A stretch of 64,000 nucleotides of DNA from Sycobia sp. Sy_11 (GCA_018907035.1 JACCIC010000282.1:188501-252500); one strand, 5' to 3'; shown: positions 12,861 to 24,686, counted from the first letter of the stretch. The notes: generated by a model not told the origin, from the letters alone. Numbers and translations: made by a program.

Positions 12861-12980
12861 GAAAGTCGTTCATGAAATTAAGGCAAATAGTTAGCAATAT
12901 AACATTTCGAAAGGTCTACGACCTGTAGTTTTTGAAACGAATAGATGAATACATGAATTTAAATCGGGCGTTTGAGTTTT

Positions 12981-13138
12981 TTTTTAAATAATAAAAGGTT
13001 TGAGTGTGAATGAAGGAGGTATGCGCTCGGGTAAAATGAAATTAACAAGATAAAATTAAATAAAATATTAGCTTCATTCTAGATATATATACACACAAAT
13101 ATATATATATATACACACAAATATATATATATATACAC

Positions 13139-13199
<61 letters not shown>

Positions 13200-13482
13200 T
13201 CCTATCTCTACAGGCATAAAAAAACTCCACTCACTGAGTAGAGGAAAAAGCCGTCAAAATGGTAATAAATAACCTTAATACTATAAATTAAATCAAAATA
13301 TTATTTTTGCGTTGAACAGCAAATCAAGGATGCTACAAAGATGTACAATATAAGAACACGTTACGTAAAGAACGCTATCAATACGCTACAATAATAACAC
13401 ACATGCATACTCATACTATACACAAATACATTCGGAGTACTCCTGATCTGTAACTCCTGCCGTAAGTCGCACTATTACGGCA
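12981..13482 (-). repeat. 3' LTR of decayed BEL/Pao element
   Basis: It shares AATAATAAAAGGTTTGAGTG, GAAGGAGGT.TGCGCTCGGG, CCTATCTCTACAGGCATAA and the AACACGTTACGTAA...ATTACGGCA block with 17839-18205. It is longer than the right-hand LTR because it keeps a segment of about 100 bp (13225-13345) that the other has lost. That segment includes CTCCACTCACTGAGTAGAGG, and the microsatellites also differ. Confidence 0.8.
13087..13197. repeat. (TA)n with ACACAAA interruptions, inside the LTR
   Basis: Two ATATACACACAAAT units precede an uninterrupted TA run of about 50 bases. The matching position in the other LTR holds a long (AC)n tract. Confidence 0.95.
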
Positions 13483-13559
13483 CATAAGGTCGTTTAGTCG
13501 CGGAGTAACGGTTGTCTTTCAGAAGCACGAGCTGGCCGATGGCGAAATTTTCGGTGGGA

Positions 13560-14520
13560 ACTCTCCATTTTCCTCTTTCCTAAAGGTGCTGGAGATATTC
13601 ATTCGTCTATTTTCTCCAAAATTGATTGCGGATCCGTTTCATTAATTGAAGTCGGCTCAATCTGTTCTCCGGGACCGTAGGTAGTTCTTCATCGGGAATA
13701 AATTCCGATGTTTCACCAATAAGAAAATACGCGGGCGTGAGCGCAATCAAATCTTCCACATCAGAGGATAAAGGGTAAAGGGCCAGGAATTCAGACACGC
13801 TTCTATCTCCATTAGCACTGTCGAGAATTCTTCGAAGGCAAGAGTATGTTCTCCGAGGGCCCTCTTCAGATGGTGTTTGGTGGATTTAACACTCACCTTC
13901 CCAATGCCACCGCAATGCGGAGTGGTAAGGGAATGAAGGACCAGGTAATCCCATGGATGGCGATCACAGCGGCGATAGAATGGTAAAATTCCGAAGCCGC
14001 GTGAAAGATAGTCTGAAGTTCTCGATCTGTTCCTTTAAAAATAGTTGAGTTATCACTATAAAGGTTTCTACATATTCCTCTTCTACTCACAAATCTTGGA
14101 AATGCTAAGATGAATAAATGCGTAGTCAGATCACTGACGAGTTCCAGATGAATTGCACGTGTCGTAAAGCATATAAATAGAGCAATATAACCCTTATAAG
14201 CCTTATGACCACGCCCCTTGGGTATTCGTAATTGAAACGGCCCATGTCGTGGTGAAGGGGAGGGCGGCGGTCACGCGGCTCGCAGGTATTTCACCCATCA
14301 GTTGATGAGCGAGTCGAGGCTTGACGCGTTGACACTTTATACAGTTGCGAATCGTCGTCTTGACTAATTACCGCCTACCTATAATCCACGTCTGTTACAA
14401 TACAATATTTGAAGTTAGCATTGGTCCTTCGTGAACCGAAAGTTTATGCGCACTTTCAATTAAAAGTCAGCTCCAATTCGAATTCCCAGGAAAAATTAGC
14501 GAATGCATCTTACTATACGG
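13560..14520 (-). pseudogene. BEL/Pao integrase relic
   Basis: Minus-strand pieces match the integrase of the intact BEL copy at 49.3-50.0 kb: YSDNSTIFKGTDRELQTIF around the second catalytic Asp (about 14040-14070), then ALTPAYFLIGETSEF and NRLSRLQLMKRIRNQFWRK near 13610-13740. The catalytic-core Asp of the SDN motif is visible. The region with the catalytic Glu is disrupted by a frameshift around 13890. Stops and shifts separate the pieces. In live elements this enzyme inserts the cDNA into the genome. Confidence 0.75.
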
Positions 14521-14526
14521 TAGATT

Positions 14527-14970
14527 TTATCGAGAAAGTCGTCCACCTACTCGCAATATTTCGTCCTTATCGTTTATGATCGGGTTAAGTTTGCTCAGCG
14601 GGCTACGCTTAGACACGTTTTTACCGGCGCGTATCTGCGCTATTTCAGCAGCAAAAGCATGATTTTGCGCGAGACGTATAGCAATCATGCGCGCGTTCAT
14701 AATTTCCGACGCAGTAAGCGCGATTGAGAGTGGACTCAGCTTTTTTTTTCGCCGACGGAAATTCATTAAAGGTCGCATGCAGTACGCAACGACTTGTATT
14801 AAACGGCTCAGGCTAGAGAATCTCATTAGAATCTCTGGCTCGCTCGCATGAGTTTTTGCGTGAAGAATTTCAATGGCTTCTGATCGACTTGGCCAGTTAT
14901 TCGATGATATCGAGAGCCAGGCAGGTCTGTAACACCACAATGTTGTTTCGCGTAAGCCAGACGGCGTCAT
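14527..14970 (-). pseudogene. BEL/Pao RNase H-integrase linker relic
   Basis: A 147-codon minus-strand frame begins TPSGLRETTLWCYRPAWLS and ends LNPIINDKDEILRVGGRLSR. It corresponds to the segment of the young copy that starts HPNDLRASKIWWHGPTWLS and contains the KENVLRVGGRLTN motif. This is the N-terminal part of the BEL integrase region before the zinc-binding HHCC module. Confidence 0.75.
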
Positions 14971-15179
14971 TTCTCACATCGCGATATCGGTGGGATTATC
15001 TTTCGTTGAGACGTGTGCCCAATTTGCCGCAGGTAATTCGTTTTGAATCTGTGAAACTCGATTCGCGACAAAAGTTTTCCAATATAATGGGTATTTTACC
15101 AGCCATTTCAATACAATTTGGCTATCGGACTACATCTATATTAGAAAGTTCTTTAAAATATCGGATTTAAGTAAAAAGA

Positions 15180-16661
15180 TTTTAAGTGGCTTATGAGTCG
15201 CGTGAGTAAAATGGCACCGCACAACTCGAGGTTGGGGATGCTCACCGTACTTACGGGAGCGACTTAGCCGGTCTTAGCCGCCAGAAAGGAGACGCGGATT
15301 CGGCATTCGCTATCCTGCATGCGTAGTTTCACGGTCGCCGCATAAGCACGCGAAGAGGCATCGGAGAAGCCGTGTATTTGACACACTTGATTTTTCTCCG
15401 TACTCAGCTATCGATTTATTCATATTGTTGGGAGCGCTAAAAGAGATTCGAAATAATTAATCCACTTCTCACGGAGATCTTTCGGTAAGGAGGAGTCCCA
15501 ATCACATTTTATGATCCACAGATTCTGCATCATGATTTTAGCAGTCACAGTAACTGGGGAGAGCCAACCTAGGGGGTCGAAGAGGCGCGCTATATTCGAG
15601 ACGATGTTTCGTTTAGTTGGAGTTTTTGAACAAGTATGTAATTCTATAGCGTCAAACCGGAAATCATCTTCCGTCGGGTTCCACCTTACACGGAGCATTT
15701 TTATCTGATCAATCTGTTTTGGGGACGTGACTTCGGTTTGTCGCGCACCTAAGGAGATAATTTCGGAATTATTTGCGGCCCATTTATCCAGTTCAATGTC
15801 CGCAGAATGGAGAATATCAACGAGTTCTTCGCGTTTTTTAATTGGTAAGGAGAAATCGTTGGCTCCCGCGAAGGTATCGTCTACATACGTATTTTTTTCC
15901 TAACACCGAGCGCCTAAGGGGAAACAATCTCTTTCATCACGCGATAGCTAGGCTAATATACGAAGATCTAAAAAGGGGGCACAGTTCGTTCTGTATTCGA
16001 CGGTATTTAAATAATATTCCGCGGAAGGGTCCCTAACATTCGGGGCCGAGATGATCCTTTGTAAGTTTCGATCCGCCGAGGCAACGCGAATTTGCGTGAA
16101 CATTTTGACTCTGTCAGCAGTGAAGACAAATCTATAAAGTCGCCAATTTCAAAGTATCAGGGATAGATCTTGTTGCAGCGGGGGCCCGGCAAGTAAATAA
16201 TCGTTTAAATGTGGACCTTCTTTCGATTTCCTCGAAGCATTGAATACGACCCGAATCTTTCCGCCGTGAGATATCGTGTGTTGAGGGAAGTACCATGTAC
16301 AGGGATATTGCATATTGCTCTCATCGTCTGTGATTCGCGTCATATGACCGAGCCTCTCATATGTATGCATAAAATCCAAGTAATTATTAGCTAGAGCGGA
16401 GTACTCGCAGAAGTGACGATGTGCGTAATTTAATAACCTTAATGACATTCGGCGACTCTCAAATCCAATCCCAGGTAGCTGACCTTTTACAAAAAGGGAG
16501 ACAGTGTACCGACCATCCCCCGATCGAATGTGCGTCGCGGCATATTTTTTCACACATATTTCGTCCTCAGGTTTCAAAGGAAAGCTCGACCGCGGTACCT
16601 CTTCCATAGTCCAAAATCGCTCAAGCACATGGCTCAGTTCGGCTGCAGTAGAGCTATGCAA
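15180..16661 (-). pseudogene. BEL/Pao reverse transcriptase and RNase H relic
   Basis: The open piece 16661-16149 holds the N-terminal reverse transcriptase part (WYFPQHTIS, KIRVVFNASRKS, LNDYLLAGPPLQQDLSLIL). The polymerase YVDD box is readable at about 15875-15892, interrupted by frameshifts. The piece 15698-15420 holds the thumb segment NIARLFDPLGWLSPVTVTAK. RNase H-like sequence follows to about 15180. Several stops and shifts make it non-functional. Confidence 0.75.
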
Positions 16662-16676
16662 TATTCTTAATAAGTT

Positions 16677-17426
16677 TTACTCCGCCCGTCGTGCCGAGAT
16701 GGTTTGGATCAACCCTGAAGGAATCCAACCTAACACCGTGTTTTGTGTGACTAATTCCAGCGGGTTGAAATACTGCAAGCCCGGTTTCAATAACGTGCCA
16801 TAAACGTCCGCGCCGAGGATAACGTCTATGGATTCGGGGATAGGAAATTGCGGGTCAGCAAGTTCTATCCCTTCGAACTGCCCTAAATCTAATGAAATGA
16901 TATTACGAGCGGGTAGCTGCGAAGTGTGCCGTGGTAAAATGGGAGCCTCCGGTTTGGTTTCAAAACTCGTGTTTAAACGTGAGCCTAATTTACAACTTGT
17001 TTTCGTCCGGGCCACCCCATCCGCATTACCGCCGACTACACTCAGTGACACATTTACGCGTTGTTCTGGGAGTTCTAGTAACTGCGCAGTTGCATGCATG
17101 ATGAAGGAGCCTTCGGAGTTCTGATCTAAGAAGGCGCGGACTCGAGTTTGCGCTCCACTTGGTCCCGTTAGAATGACCTGCGCGGTGGCAAGAACTATGG
17201 AACGTTTCGGTGCGGGCTTAATAAGGGTGTGTTCGGAGGCCGATTCCCTTTTCATTTGAGGCGAATTCATTAAAGCATTTGCATTTATCGAATCGAGCCG
17301 TGCTTGTACGATATTTGCATTCAGGCTATCGCGTGGCTTTACTCTTATACGCGAACTCAACATTGTCATTTCCGTCAGACGCGCATTTTGAGTCGCATTA
17401 AGCTTTTTAAAGGCCGCGAGCTTCAT
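16677..17426 (-). pseudogene. BEL/Pao gag-protease with gag core deleted in frame
   Basis: This open frame of 249 codons starts MKLAAFKKLNATQNARL, the same gag start as the young copy (MKPAVFKKLTAAQGARL). After about 45 residues it jumps to NALMNSPQMKRESASE, and then directly to the protease region (KRSIVLATAQVILTGPSG, FLDQNSEGSFI, DVILGADVYG). About 150 residues of gag and all the zinc knuckles are missing, yet the frame stays open. The protease active-site loop reads LDQNSEG where the young copy has LDQGSEG, so the catalytic-loop Gly is lost. It ends at a stop directly before the reverse transcriptase piece. Confidence 0.75.
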
Positions 17427-17838
17427 TGCGATGGTGCTATTACAGACTATTGGAACTAAGATATGTCGGTCTTAGGATTATGCGAGTACGTTGACACACC
17501 ATGCCGACAAAGTCACGTAAATAATCGTACGGAAACGTCATTATTAATCTTAAGTTGAAATTAAAACGAATGGACCAATGATAAATCACTTTTACAATCT
17601 ATATTAATATCTAACTTACGAACCTACGCGGTAACATATAATTTATATAATAATTTAATATAATGATAACTAAAATAATTAAAGTACTAATTTGAACGAA
17701 TAAATGAATAAGTAACTATTCATTCAGTAATAAAAACTATTAAAATTAAAAATTAAAAAATACAAAAAAAAGAAATTACGATAAATGTTCAGTTCAATAT
17801 TACACGCAAACGCACTCCTCACCCGTGGCACCAGAAAA

Positions 17839-17946
17839 TGTTTGAAATAATAAAAGGTTTGAGTGTGAATGAAAGGAGGTGTGCGCTCGGGTAAAATGAA
17901 ATTATCAATATAAAATTAAATAAAATATTAGCTTTAATCTAGATAT

Positions 17947-18040
<94 letters not shown>

Positions 18041-18205
18041 CCTATCTCTACAGGCATAACAACCTCCACTCCACATAAGAACACGTTACGTAACGGACGC
18101 TATCAATACCCTACAATAATAAGACACATGCATACTCACACTATACACTATATATTCGGAGTACTTCTGATCTGTAAATCCTGCCGTAAGTCGCACTATT
18201 ACGGC
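17839..18205 (-). repeat. 5' LTR of decayed BEL/Pao element
   Basis: Read on the minus strand it begins TGCCGTAATAGTGCGAC and ends TATTTCAAACA, giving the TG...CA ends expected of an LTR. The first 25 bases form a small hairpin with arms TGCCGTAA and TTACGGCA. A long (AC)n(AT)n tract (17951-18040) lies inside. Only about 367 bp remain, against 502 bp in its partner. Confidence 0.8.
17951..18040. repeat. (AC)n(AT)n microsatellite inside the LTR
   Basis: About 37 AC units followed by about 8 AT units. Confidence 0.95.
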
Positions 18206-18422
18206 AGGTGAGTCGGGATGGGGAATGAGTGTTCAGCAATGGCCTCCTGCTCTGCGTTGCAGCCCCACACCTATGGCACGGAATCAATTCTTGCCGCAAC
18301 GACAGCTACTCGGCATAAGCGCCGCCGGGAAGCTCCTCGGAGATCGGCAAGGGCGAATCTCTACAAGGCCAACGTACGATTTGTCCCGCTGATACACCAG
18401 TATCACGCATGAACACTTATAA

Positions 18423-18463
<41 letters not shown>

Positions 18464-18990
18464 GTATGTATATATGTACATATATACCCGAACTTGATGA
18501 TGTACAAATATAAATATATCCAGTTTAGACGGCGAATCAAGTACAAATAAAACTCGCGCGATCCAAACAAGTTATGCTCCCTTCACCGAGAATAGATGGT
18601 AATTCAAAAATAAAACAAGCGTTCTGCACGACGGTCAAGTCCGAACTCCCAGTCGGCGATTTTCATTCGTAATTCTATCCCCGACACCGTGGACAGGGAT
18701 ACAGCCGCTCTGCTTCAGCCTGGAAGATAGAACCAGACTTTAGATGTTATTGTCTGAAGCCGTAATTTTGCGCCTTCGAGGCAACGATTGCACAGAACGC
18801 GCAGGTGGCCACCATCTGCGCTCAATTTTCTTCGCTCGCAGTGCATTCGGACGGACCAGTCCCTGCCTTGAAAGCCGCCGCATTCCGTATTCAGAGATTG
18901 TGACCATAAATAATTCTATATTGCTCCTCCACTATTCCTCCTGCGTACTGTCATTGATGACAAAGTGATACCTCGTCTTATTTCCGAAAA
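18206..18990. other. GC-elevated block of unknown origin
   Basis: This stretch is markedly less AT-rich than its surroundings and contains several CpGs, with a (TA)n tract at 18425-18461 in the middle. Short ORFs exist on both strands (for example 18218-18412 and 18744-18968), but none has recognisable motifs. It may be leftover LTR or untranslated sequence of another element, or a host promoter region. I cannot decide. Confidence 0.4.
18425..18461. repeat. (TA)n microsatellite
   Basis: Pure TA run of about 36 bases. Confidence 0.95.
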
Positions 18991-20449
18991 AGTTTCTATA
19001 TATGTTTATCTTGGTTTTCCCCGTTTTCGTCTTCTAAATTACTCTGTAATGCCGACATTATTGTCTGATTAAGTCGTTAGGTTGTGGATGATGACTGGTA
19101 TATAGAGCATGTTTAATTTTCTATATAATACAAAATTCATAAAATTTTTCCGACATAATCGCTGTACCAGAATCATAATTTCACAAATTTATTTATTTTC
19201 TTGACTCTTGTACCAGCTTTGACATTGCGTGTTACAATAAACTGAAAAAAAATTTAGTTAGATTACAGAATTAAAATATATTTATTTCTACGTTTAGATG
19301 TGACAATTGTTACTAAATAATTCAAGTGAATGATTACAAATGGTCGCGACCCTGGTGAAATCGAAAGTAACTCGCCTTCTTATTTTCGCACTTTTTTTGA
19401 CAAAAATAGATTCAATACACGCCGCTATATGATTATGTACGTAACTACGCAACAGTGAAATACAATAATGTTCTCGTATTCGGGCTACTATTCGGTAATA
19501 CCAAAGTGACTTTTTAAATCATGAGTTTGATTTACAATTGTCCTTCTCGCTGCTCTTAGAACTATGTACAGTTCTTTTTCTTCTTTGGTAAATAACAATT
19601 TATTATTCCCTTACATTATAATTAAGTACTATTGATACTGATTCTGAATTTTACGTTTTGTTTTTATCGTCAAGAGATGCGTGTGATAAGGGATCAACAT
19701 GTTTCATATGCTCACCTTCTTTACTATAATGTATTTCATACATACATTCAGCTACCGAACTAAGCCATCTTACATTATACGTTTTTCAAGACTAGGTAAC
19801 TAATTTCAAAACTAACATTGCATGTTCTTAAATTCAATTTTAAACTTGTATGCTTTAGTAATATAAGAACTTTTATGAATCGAATATAATAACATATAAA
19901 AATGTATATGTCAATTTACATATTTTATATTAATATTAGAATCAAACGTAGAAACTATGTTTTTAGGTTTGTATAATAATAATAAAATATATAAATAATA
20001 ATATTCAAATAGAGAGAAATTAAATTATTTGAAAATTCTTTGTTGTATTGAAGAAAATATAAGAATAAAATTTTAAATAAAATATGTTAAATGAAATAAA
20101 AAATAAAATGAATAATATTTAAAGAATTTCGAGATTTAGAGAAGGTTTTAGAGATTTTAGATAAATGTCAGTAATATTATGAATATTGAAATTGAAAATT
20201 TAAGAGAGTAAATCATTTATTTATATAATGAATAAAAGGGATTGAACAACAGATAATTATATAGACAAATCAAATCTCATGCGAGGAAGATGCCTACGAA
20301 GGTTCTATGAGAAATGAGCCTATGAAAGAACACGCCGGTTGTTCAACCATTATATTATTGACTATTATCTGAGATACTTCGTAAAAATTATCATTATCAA
20401 TATTATATTAAATATTTCAAAAGCAAAGTCTTGTTTTCATCTAATTCTT
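18991..20449. other. AT-rich sequence, no gene seen
   Basis: No coding signal. If the Gypsy-like relic to the right were complete, its RNase H, integrase and 3' LTR would lie here on the minus strand. I could not recognise any of them. Confidence 0.5.
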
Positions 20450-20479
20450 TTCAATTATCTCGTATAAAAAGTTTTTTTA

Positions 20480-21010
20480 ATTTGTCTATCAATACTTTCC
20501 ACAATATCGCATATATCATCAAAATATGTTAGTACTAATTTATTATTCCATTGCCCGAATGCCTTTGTCATAAGCTTTACGAAAGTGTTCAGCCACCAAG
20601 CCATAGTGCCAAGCCACCAAACTAAACTCTAAATGTCTTGTATTGTCGGGAGTGATAAAAGCTGTTTTTTCTTTAGCCTCAGCTGTTAACGGTGATTCAA
20701 GATATCCATTCACTAAATCTAATATTTCAAAGATGGCAGAACTTTATAATTCTTTTAAACCATCATCTACATTAAGAAGAGGACTCTACATCTGAATCGT
20801 ATTCTTATTAAGTAATCCACTATTAAGGGAAAAGAGCCATCTTCTTTCGTAACTAATAAATACGGGCATGCTTACAGTGAATTTGTTTCCGTTACGATTC
20901 CACCTTTTTGCACTCTCCAACGATACGTTTTATTGTATTGTATTGTTCTGAACTAGTTTTATACGGCTTACTATATACGGTGTCGGTACTAGGCTCCTCC
21001 TGTATAGCCT
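20480..21010 (-). pseudogene. Ty3/Gypsy reverse transcriptase relic
   Basis: Reading leftward, there is a SKPYKTSSEQYNTIKRIVGE segment (about 20975-20910), an LVTKEDGSFPL-like piece (about 20850), LNKNTIQM, then GYLESPLTAEAKEKTAFITP (about 20710-20650). Next comes HYGLVAEHFRKAYDKGI, and finally the polymerase box in LTYFDDICDIVES (about 20530-20490). These are the Gypsy reverse transcriptase blocks in the correct order. They sit in different frames with several stops, so the enzyme is dead. Confidence 0.75.
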
Positions 21011-21469
21011 TATAACTTTATTCATACATCAATTCCAAATCTTTTTTCGCAGAACACATTCTATATTTATTAAGTAATTTGAGAACAGAATCTTGCCTTT
21101 CTTTCACTGTGACAATCATAGCATGCTCAATTAATGATTTGGTATGTTCATTTATTTTCTGTAGCCCGTCTAAAATCTTTTATGTAATTTTTTAATAGAG
21201 CGAATGGTAACTTTCTTTTCACCAGTATGAGAAAACAGATGTTTTATTTTTTGTTATCAACTTGTACCTTAAAAAAATTTATTGTACTTCGAGATAAATG
21301 TACATGCTCAACATTTGTAATAATTTTATTCTCATCAATGGTTTCAATAATAGGATATTTATTACATGGTTGAATCACATGGTTAAAAATCATTGGAAAA
21401 AACTATAAAATGTATATTTTCTGCTAGATATTTATCAACAATAAATCTTAATAAGTCTAATAATACCAG

Positions 21470-22460
21470 ATTTACTCTCTTTCACATTTACATTTACTTT
21501 CATTTTCTACCTTACCAAATCCTATAAGCGTACTAGGTTTTCAAATAAAGGTAAATCCGCGACGTTAAATAAGAAATGCCTTAATTTTACAATTTGAGCT
21601 GCCCGTCTCAATCAATCAATCATCACGCATAAATGGTCTATATTACCGATTCTAACACGTTTACAATATTTAAAGGCACTATCACCTTTAACATTCTCTA
21701 ATAATTTTAAGTTCGCATTTGATAATTTTTTTGGTTTCGTAAAATTATTCGAAATATGATTATTTGCGTTAGAATTAAATCAAATAATATTGCGTTTCAG
21801 CCAACAATCCTTTGCAACGTGTGTCGAAGCATTACAACAAAGAACCGCAGTCATAAGAATTGGAAACCTTACTCTGAGCTGTATTTGATGTATACATTGG
21901 AGAAATACTCACTCGCTTCATTTATTTAGGTTTAAATGTTGTCCTCGTTACGTTCTTGTAAGCACCGTGCGTGTACTCTACCTTACCGTCGATTCACTGT
22001 TTTCTCGAAGACTACATAGCCTCCTGATGAATGATTGCTCGAAGTGCGTCATCAAAATCAAAAGATTTTTAGTAATTTATAACGTTGTTGGTGACTTCTG
22101 ATAATAATTCTATAGATATTTGTGTAATTATTTCAAGAACTTTTAAATGTATTGCTTTACACAGGCGAACTTTATCAAAAAAGTATTTTTTTATACTTTT
22201 TATCGATTTTTGATATCGTTTCTTCATTTCCTCCCATTTTTGTGTCATTGTTTTCTCCATTATAAAGGTACTTGTGAACGCTTCTTCAAAACTTCACCAA
22301 ACTGTTAGTGTTGTCGAGATTGGTAATATAACAATTTCTAGTTGCTTTTATTACTTCGAAGGCTATCGTATCGGTCCATCCCTGCAATGTCGTCCTAAAT
22401 TCGAGTTGTTGCAACTCAATTGCATAAATCTACTAATGTATTGTACAGTTGATTGCTAGA
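21470..22460 (-). pseudogene. Ty3/Gypsy gag and protease relic
   Basis: The 63-codon piece 22260-22069 (KWEEMKKRYQKSIKSIKKYF, FDKVRLCKAIHLKV) resembles the Gypsy capsid segment with the YFYEKLRLC-type motif. A knuckle remnant CNASTHVAKDCWLKRN lies at about 21850-21785. A GFGKVENESK-like piece near 21520 resembles the end of the protease. Frames are broken throughout. Confidence 0.6.
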
Positions 22461-23385
22461 ACAGTCGATTTTCATTTATCATTTGTTTTAGAACCGTATT
22501 ATGATGCATAAACGAAGTCATTGTGACTATTAACTCTGTGATTTGGCCTTCTCCTAATGCCGAAGTATTTAAATCTCCATTTTGAATCAGATATCCGTTC
22601 TCATTCATTTTACCGACTTCCCTTTAATTCTGTGCCATTTCGAATTATGTTTATCGTTATTTAGAACACTGAAATTATACGAACGAAGTAGGCGCATTTC
22701 ACTAGTTCACCATCATTTTACGATTTTCAAAAATCGCTGTATATATCAAACATTTACTGTTATTTTATACATAATTTGTATTAGATTTTGTTTTAAACCT
22801 TTTGCGTAAGATCTTTACGAAGATTTTATTTTCGCTTAATTTGTTGCTATCCCAGTTCTGAGATATTACAAACATGTATTCGCCTTGTCATGATGAGGAA
22901 GATGGCAGGTTGTAAATTTTGATAAAGTTAATTCATAATAATTAAGTAGAATATATTTAATACTTAAGATAACTTTTGGTTAATTCGAGATATGTCGCTC
23001 CGCAGCCTTGCCGTCTGCTTCACAAACTCAGTTCACAATTTAGAATATTATCATTTACAGTTACAGATCAGTTTAAATCATATAATTGCAGTTACAACCT
23101 TCCGAGTTTACGTTACGTCTGTTCTTTTACGCGCCGCGTCTATCCATCTGTCTCCACTCTTCGACCCAAAGATCCATATGATCGTAACCTAACCCGGTTC
23201 GTACTCATACTGTTAGAGACTCACAAGAGCTTTTATTTTAAAAAAGTAAAATTGTTAGTGTGTAATGTAATGTCTACTTTAATATTTAATTTGTAACTGT
23301 AGAGATATTTTAAATATATTATTTGATTACTTTATATCTATTTTTTAAATGGTTTAGTTCGTAAGTTTAAATCTATTCTTATATG

Positions 23386-23388
<3 letters not shown>
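22461..23388. other. No gene seen; may include the Gypsy 5' LTR
   Basis: The minus strand at about 22865-22845 reads TCTCAGAACTGGGATAGC. This resembles the ...GAACTGGGAT primer-binding region typical of Gypsy elements, so an LTR may start near 22870. No second LTR was found to confirm it. The patch 22980-23210 is less AT-rich, with chance ORFs only. Confidence 0.35.

Positions 23389-23442
<54 letters not shown>
23389..23442. repeat. (TA)n microsatellite
   Basis: Pure TA run of about 54 bases. Confidence 0.95.
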
Positions 23443-23443
<1 letters not shown>

Positions 23444-23732
23444 AGAAACGTTTATAGTATTTAATTTAAAATTATTATGAATTCAATATATGTATTTATA
23501 CGTTGTAGTTTGTAAGATTTATCGTAATTCTGTTAAGTATTTATGTAGAGTTAAATTTAATAGTTTAAAGTATAATTGTAATCGGGAACTAATGCAATAA
23601 AAATAAAATCTTTAGATAACGTTTCTCGCATATTAATATATAGACTCGATATAGTATATATTTTGAATAAACAAAATACGTTCTCTGTATCGTCATATCG
23701 AGTCCCATATAGAAAAGGGAAATGTAACGTGA

Positions 23733-24553
23733 TCTCCCGGACTCTTAAACTTCGGACAAAGCGGCTTCGCGTGCGTCAGCAATTCAACGAATTATAATGT
23801 TAAACTATTGTACAGCAGAGATTGGAAATTTAGATATTCGTTTTAAAATAGTAAGTTCACGAAAAATTACTTCGTAATTTTTTATTATGTAAGAAATAAG
23901 ACTCATAGTTACTAATATTATAGTTTATAGAAACGATCGCGAGCGAACTCTCACTATAAGCCCAACTATATGTACACATAAGGTACATGTTTGATCCGTG
24001 CCGTGACGGGAAAACCGAAGATTTTGCCTTAAAAAATAGCTTGTATACGGAATCACACATAAGGTGAGCGAATACTTGCTATGGGAAAATCTTGAGATTT
24101 TCAAAAAAGGCAAACAGGTTATGCTTCCTAAAAGCAATGATCCGCGCTGTGACGGGAGCTTCCCAATATTTTCGTTAAAAAAGCTATTCTACGGACTTAT
24201 ATTGAGATAGGTCGTATTCTAGCTTTGAGAAAATGTTGGGAAGTTCGAAAAGTGACGTGTTCGGCTTGCCACCTTTGGCTCTCCGATCGTCAGGCTGCGT
24301 GAGAGTTTGGCTGCGTTCGGCGAGTAAGGCTTATCGCTCGAAATTTGACCCGATTGAGAGGGGAATAGAGTTTATAAAAGCGCAGTATAAGCGCTCGAAG
24401 ATACATTCTTTTTCTGATCTCTGCTTAAAAAGGTTATTGTATTAATCATATTTTGTTTCAGTAAATTCAATTTTTAATTTAAATATATTTTGTATTGTCA
24501 TTTTCTTATTCTATTAATCAAACCTCCCAGCGTATTGTTCAATTACACATACC
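23733..24553 (+). repeat. Putative solo LTR or LTR-like dispersed repeat
   Basis: The block starts TGTAACGTGATCTCCCGGAC and ends TTGTTCAATTACA, giving TG...CA borders. It is GC-elevated and holds a TATAAAA box at about 24373 followed by a likely start region. Inside are two related subunits of about 150 bp (around 23990 and 24140) that both carry TGACGGGA and TTAAAAAA.AGCT blocks. A 205-bp inverted copy of 24110-24312 lies at 35538-35745, which shows the sequence is a dispersed repeat. No target-site duplication is visible, so the borders and the LTR call are tentative. Confidence 0.45.
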
Positions 24554-24629
24554 TCCACATTTAAATATGTGAATGAGTTTATAACAAATATGTTTACTAA
24601 AATATATACCAAAGACAAACATATATATA

Positions 24630-24686
<57 letters not shown>

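Larger units (their letters stand above)
12981..18205 (-). mobile_element. Decayed BEL/Pao LTR retrotransposon
   Basis: Two related flanking blocks (12981-13482 and 17839-18205) enclose minus-strand gag-protease, reverse transcriptase, RNase H and integrase relics in BEL order. The internal region starts next to the right LTR with a primer-binding-like segment, the complement of CACCCGTGGCACCAGAAAA (17820-17838). The same place in the young BEL copy has TGGTGCCCCGGGTGAGGA. The many stops, frameshifts and deletions make this an old copy. I found no clean target-site duplication. Confidence 0.85.
20450..22460 (-). mobile_element. Decayed Ty3/Gypsy retrotransposon (gag to RT)
   Basis: Minus-strand translation in shifting frames gives gag, zinc knuckle, a protease-like GFG motif and the first half of the reverse transcriptase, in Gypsy order. 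No frame is open for more than about 60 codons. The segment downstream of the YFDD box is not recognisable, so the copy is truncated or too diverged. The 5' LTR should lie to the right of 22460, but I could not delimit it. Confidence 0.75.

Noticed and set aside
12981..18205. A clean target-site duplication around the decayed BEL element
   Set aside because: The bases flanking the two LTRs do not match; the left edge runs into a T-tract and is probably eroded.
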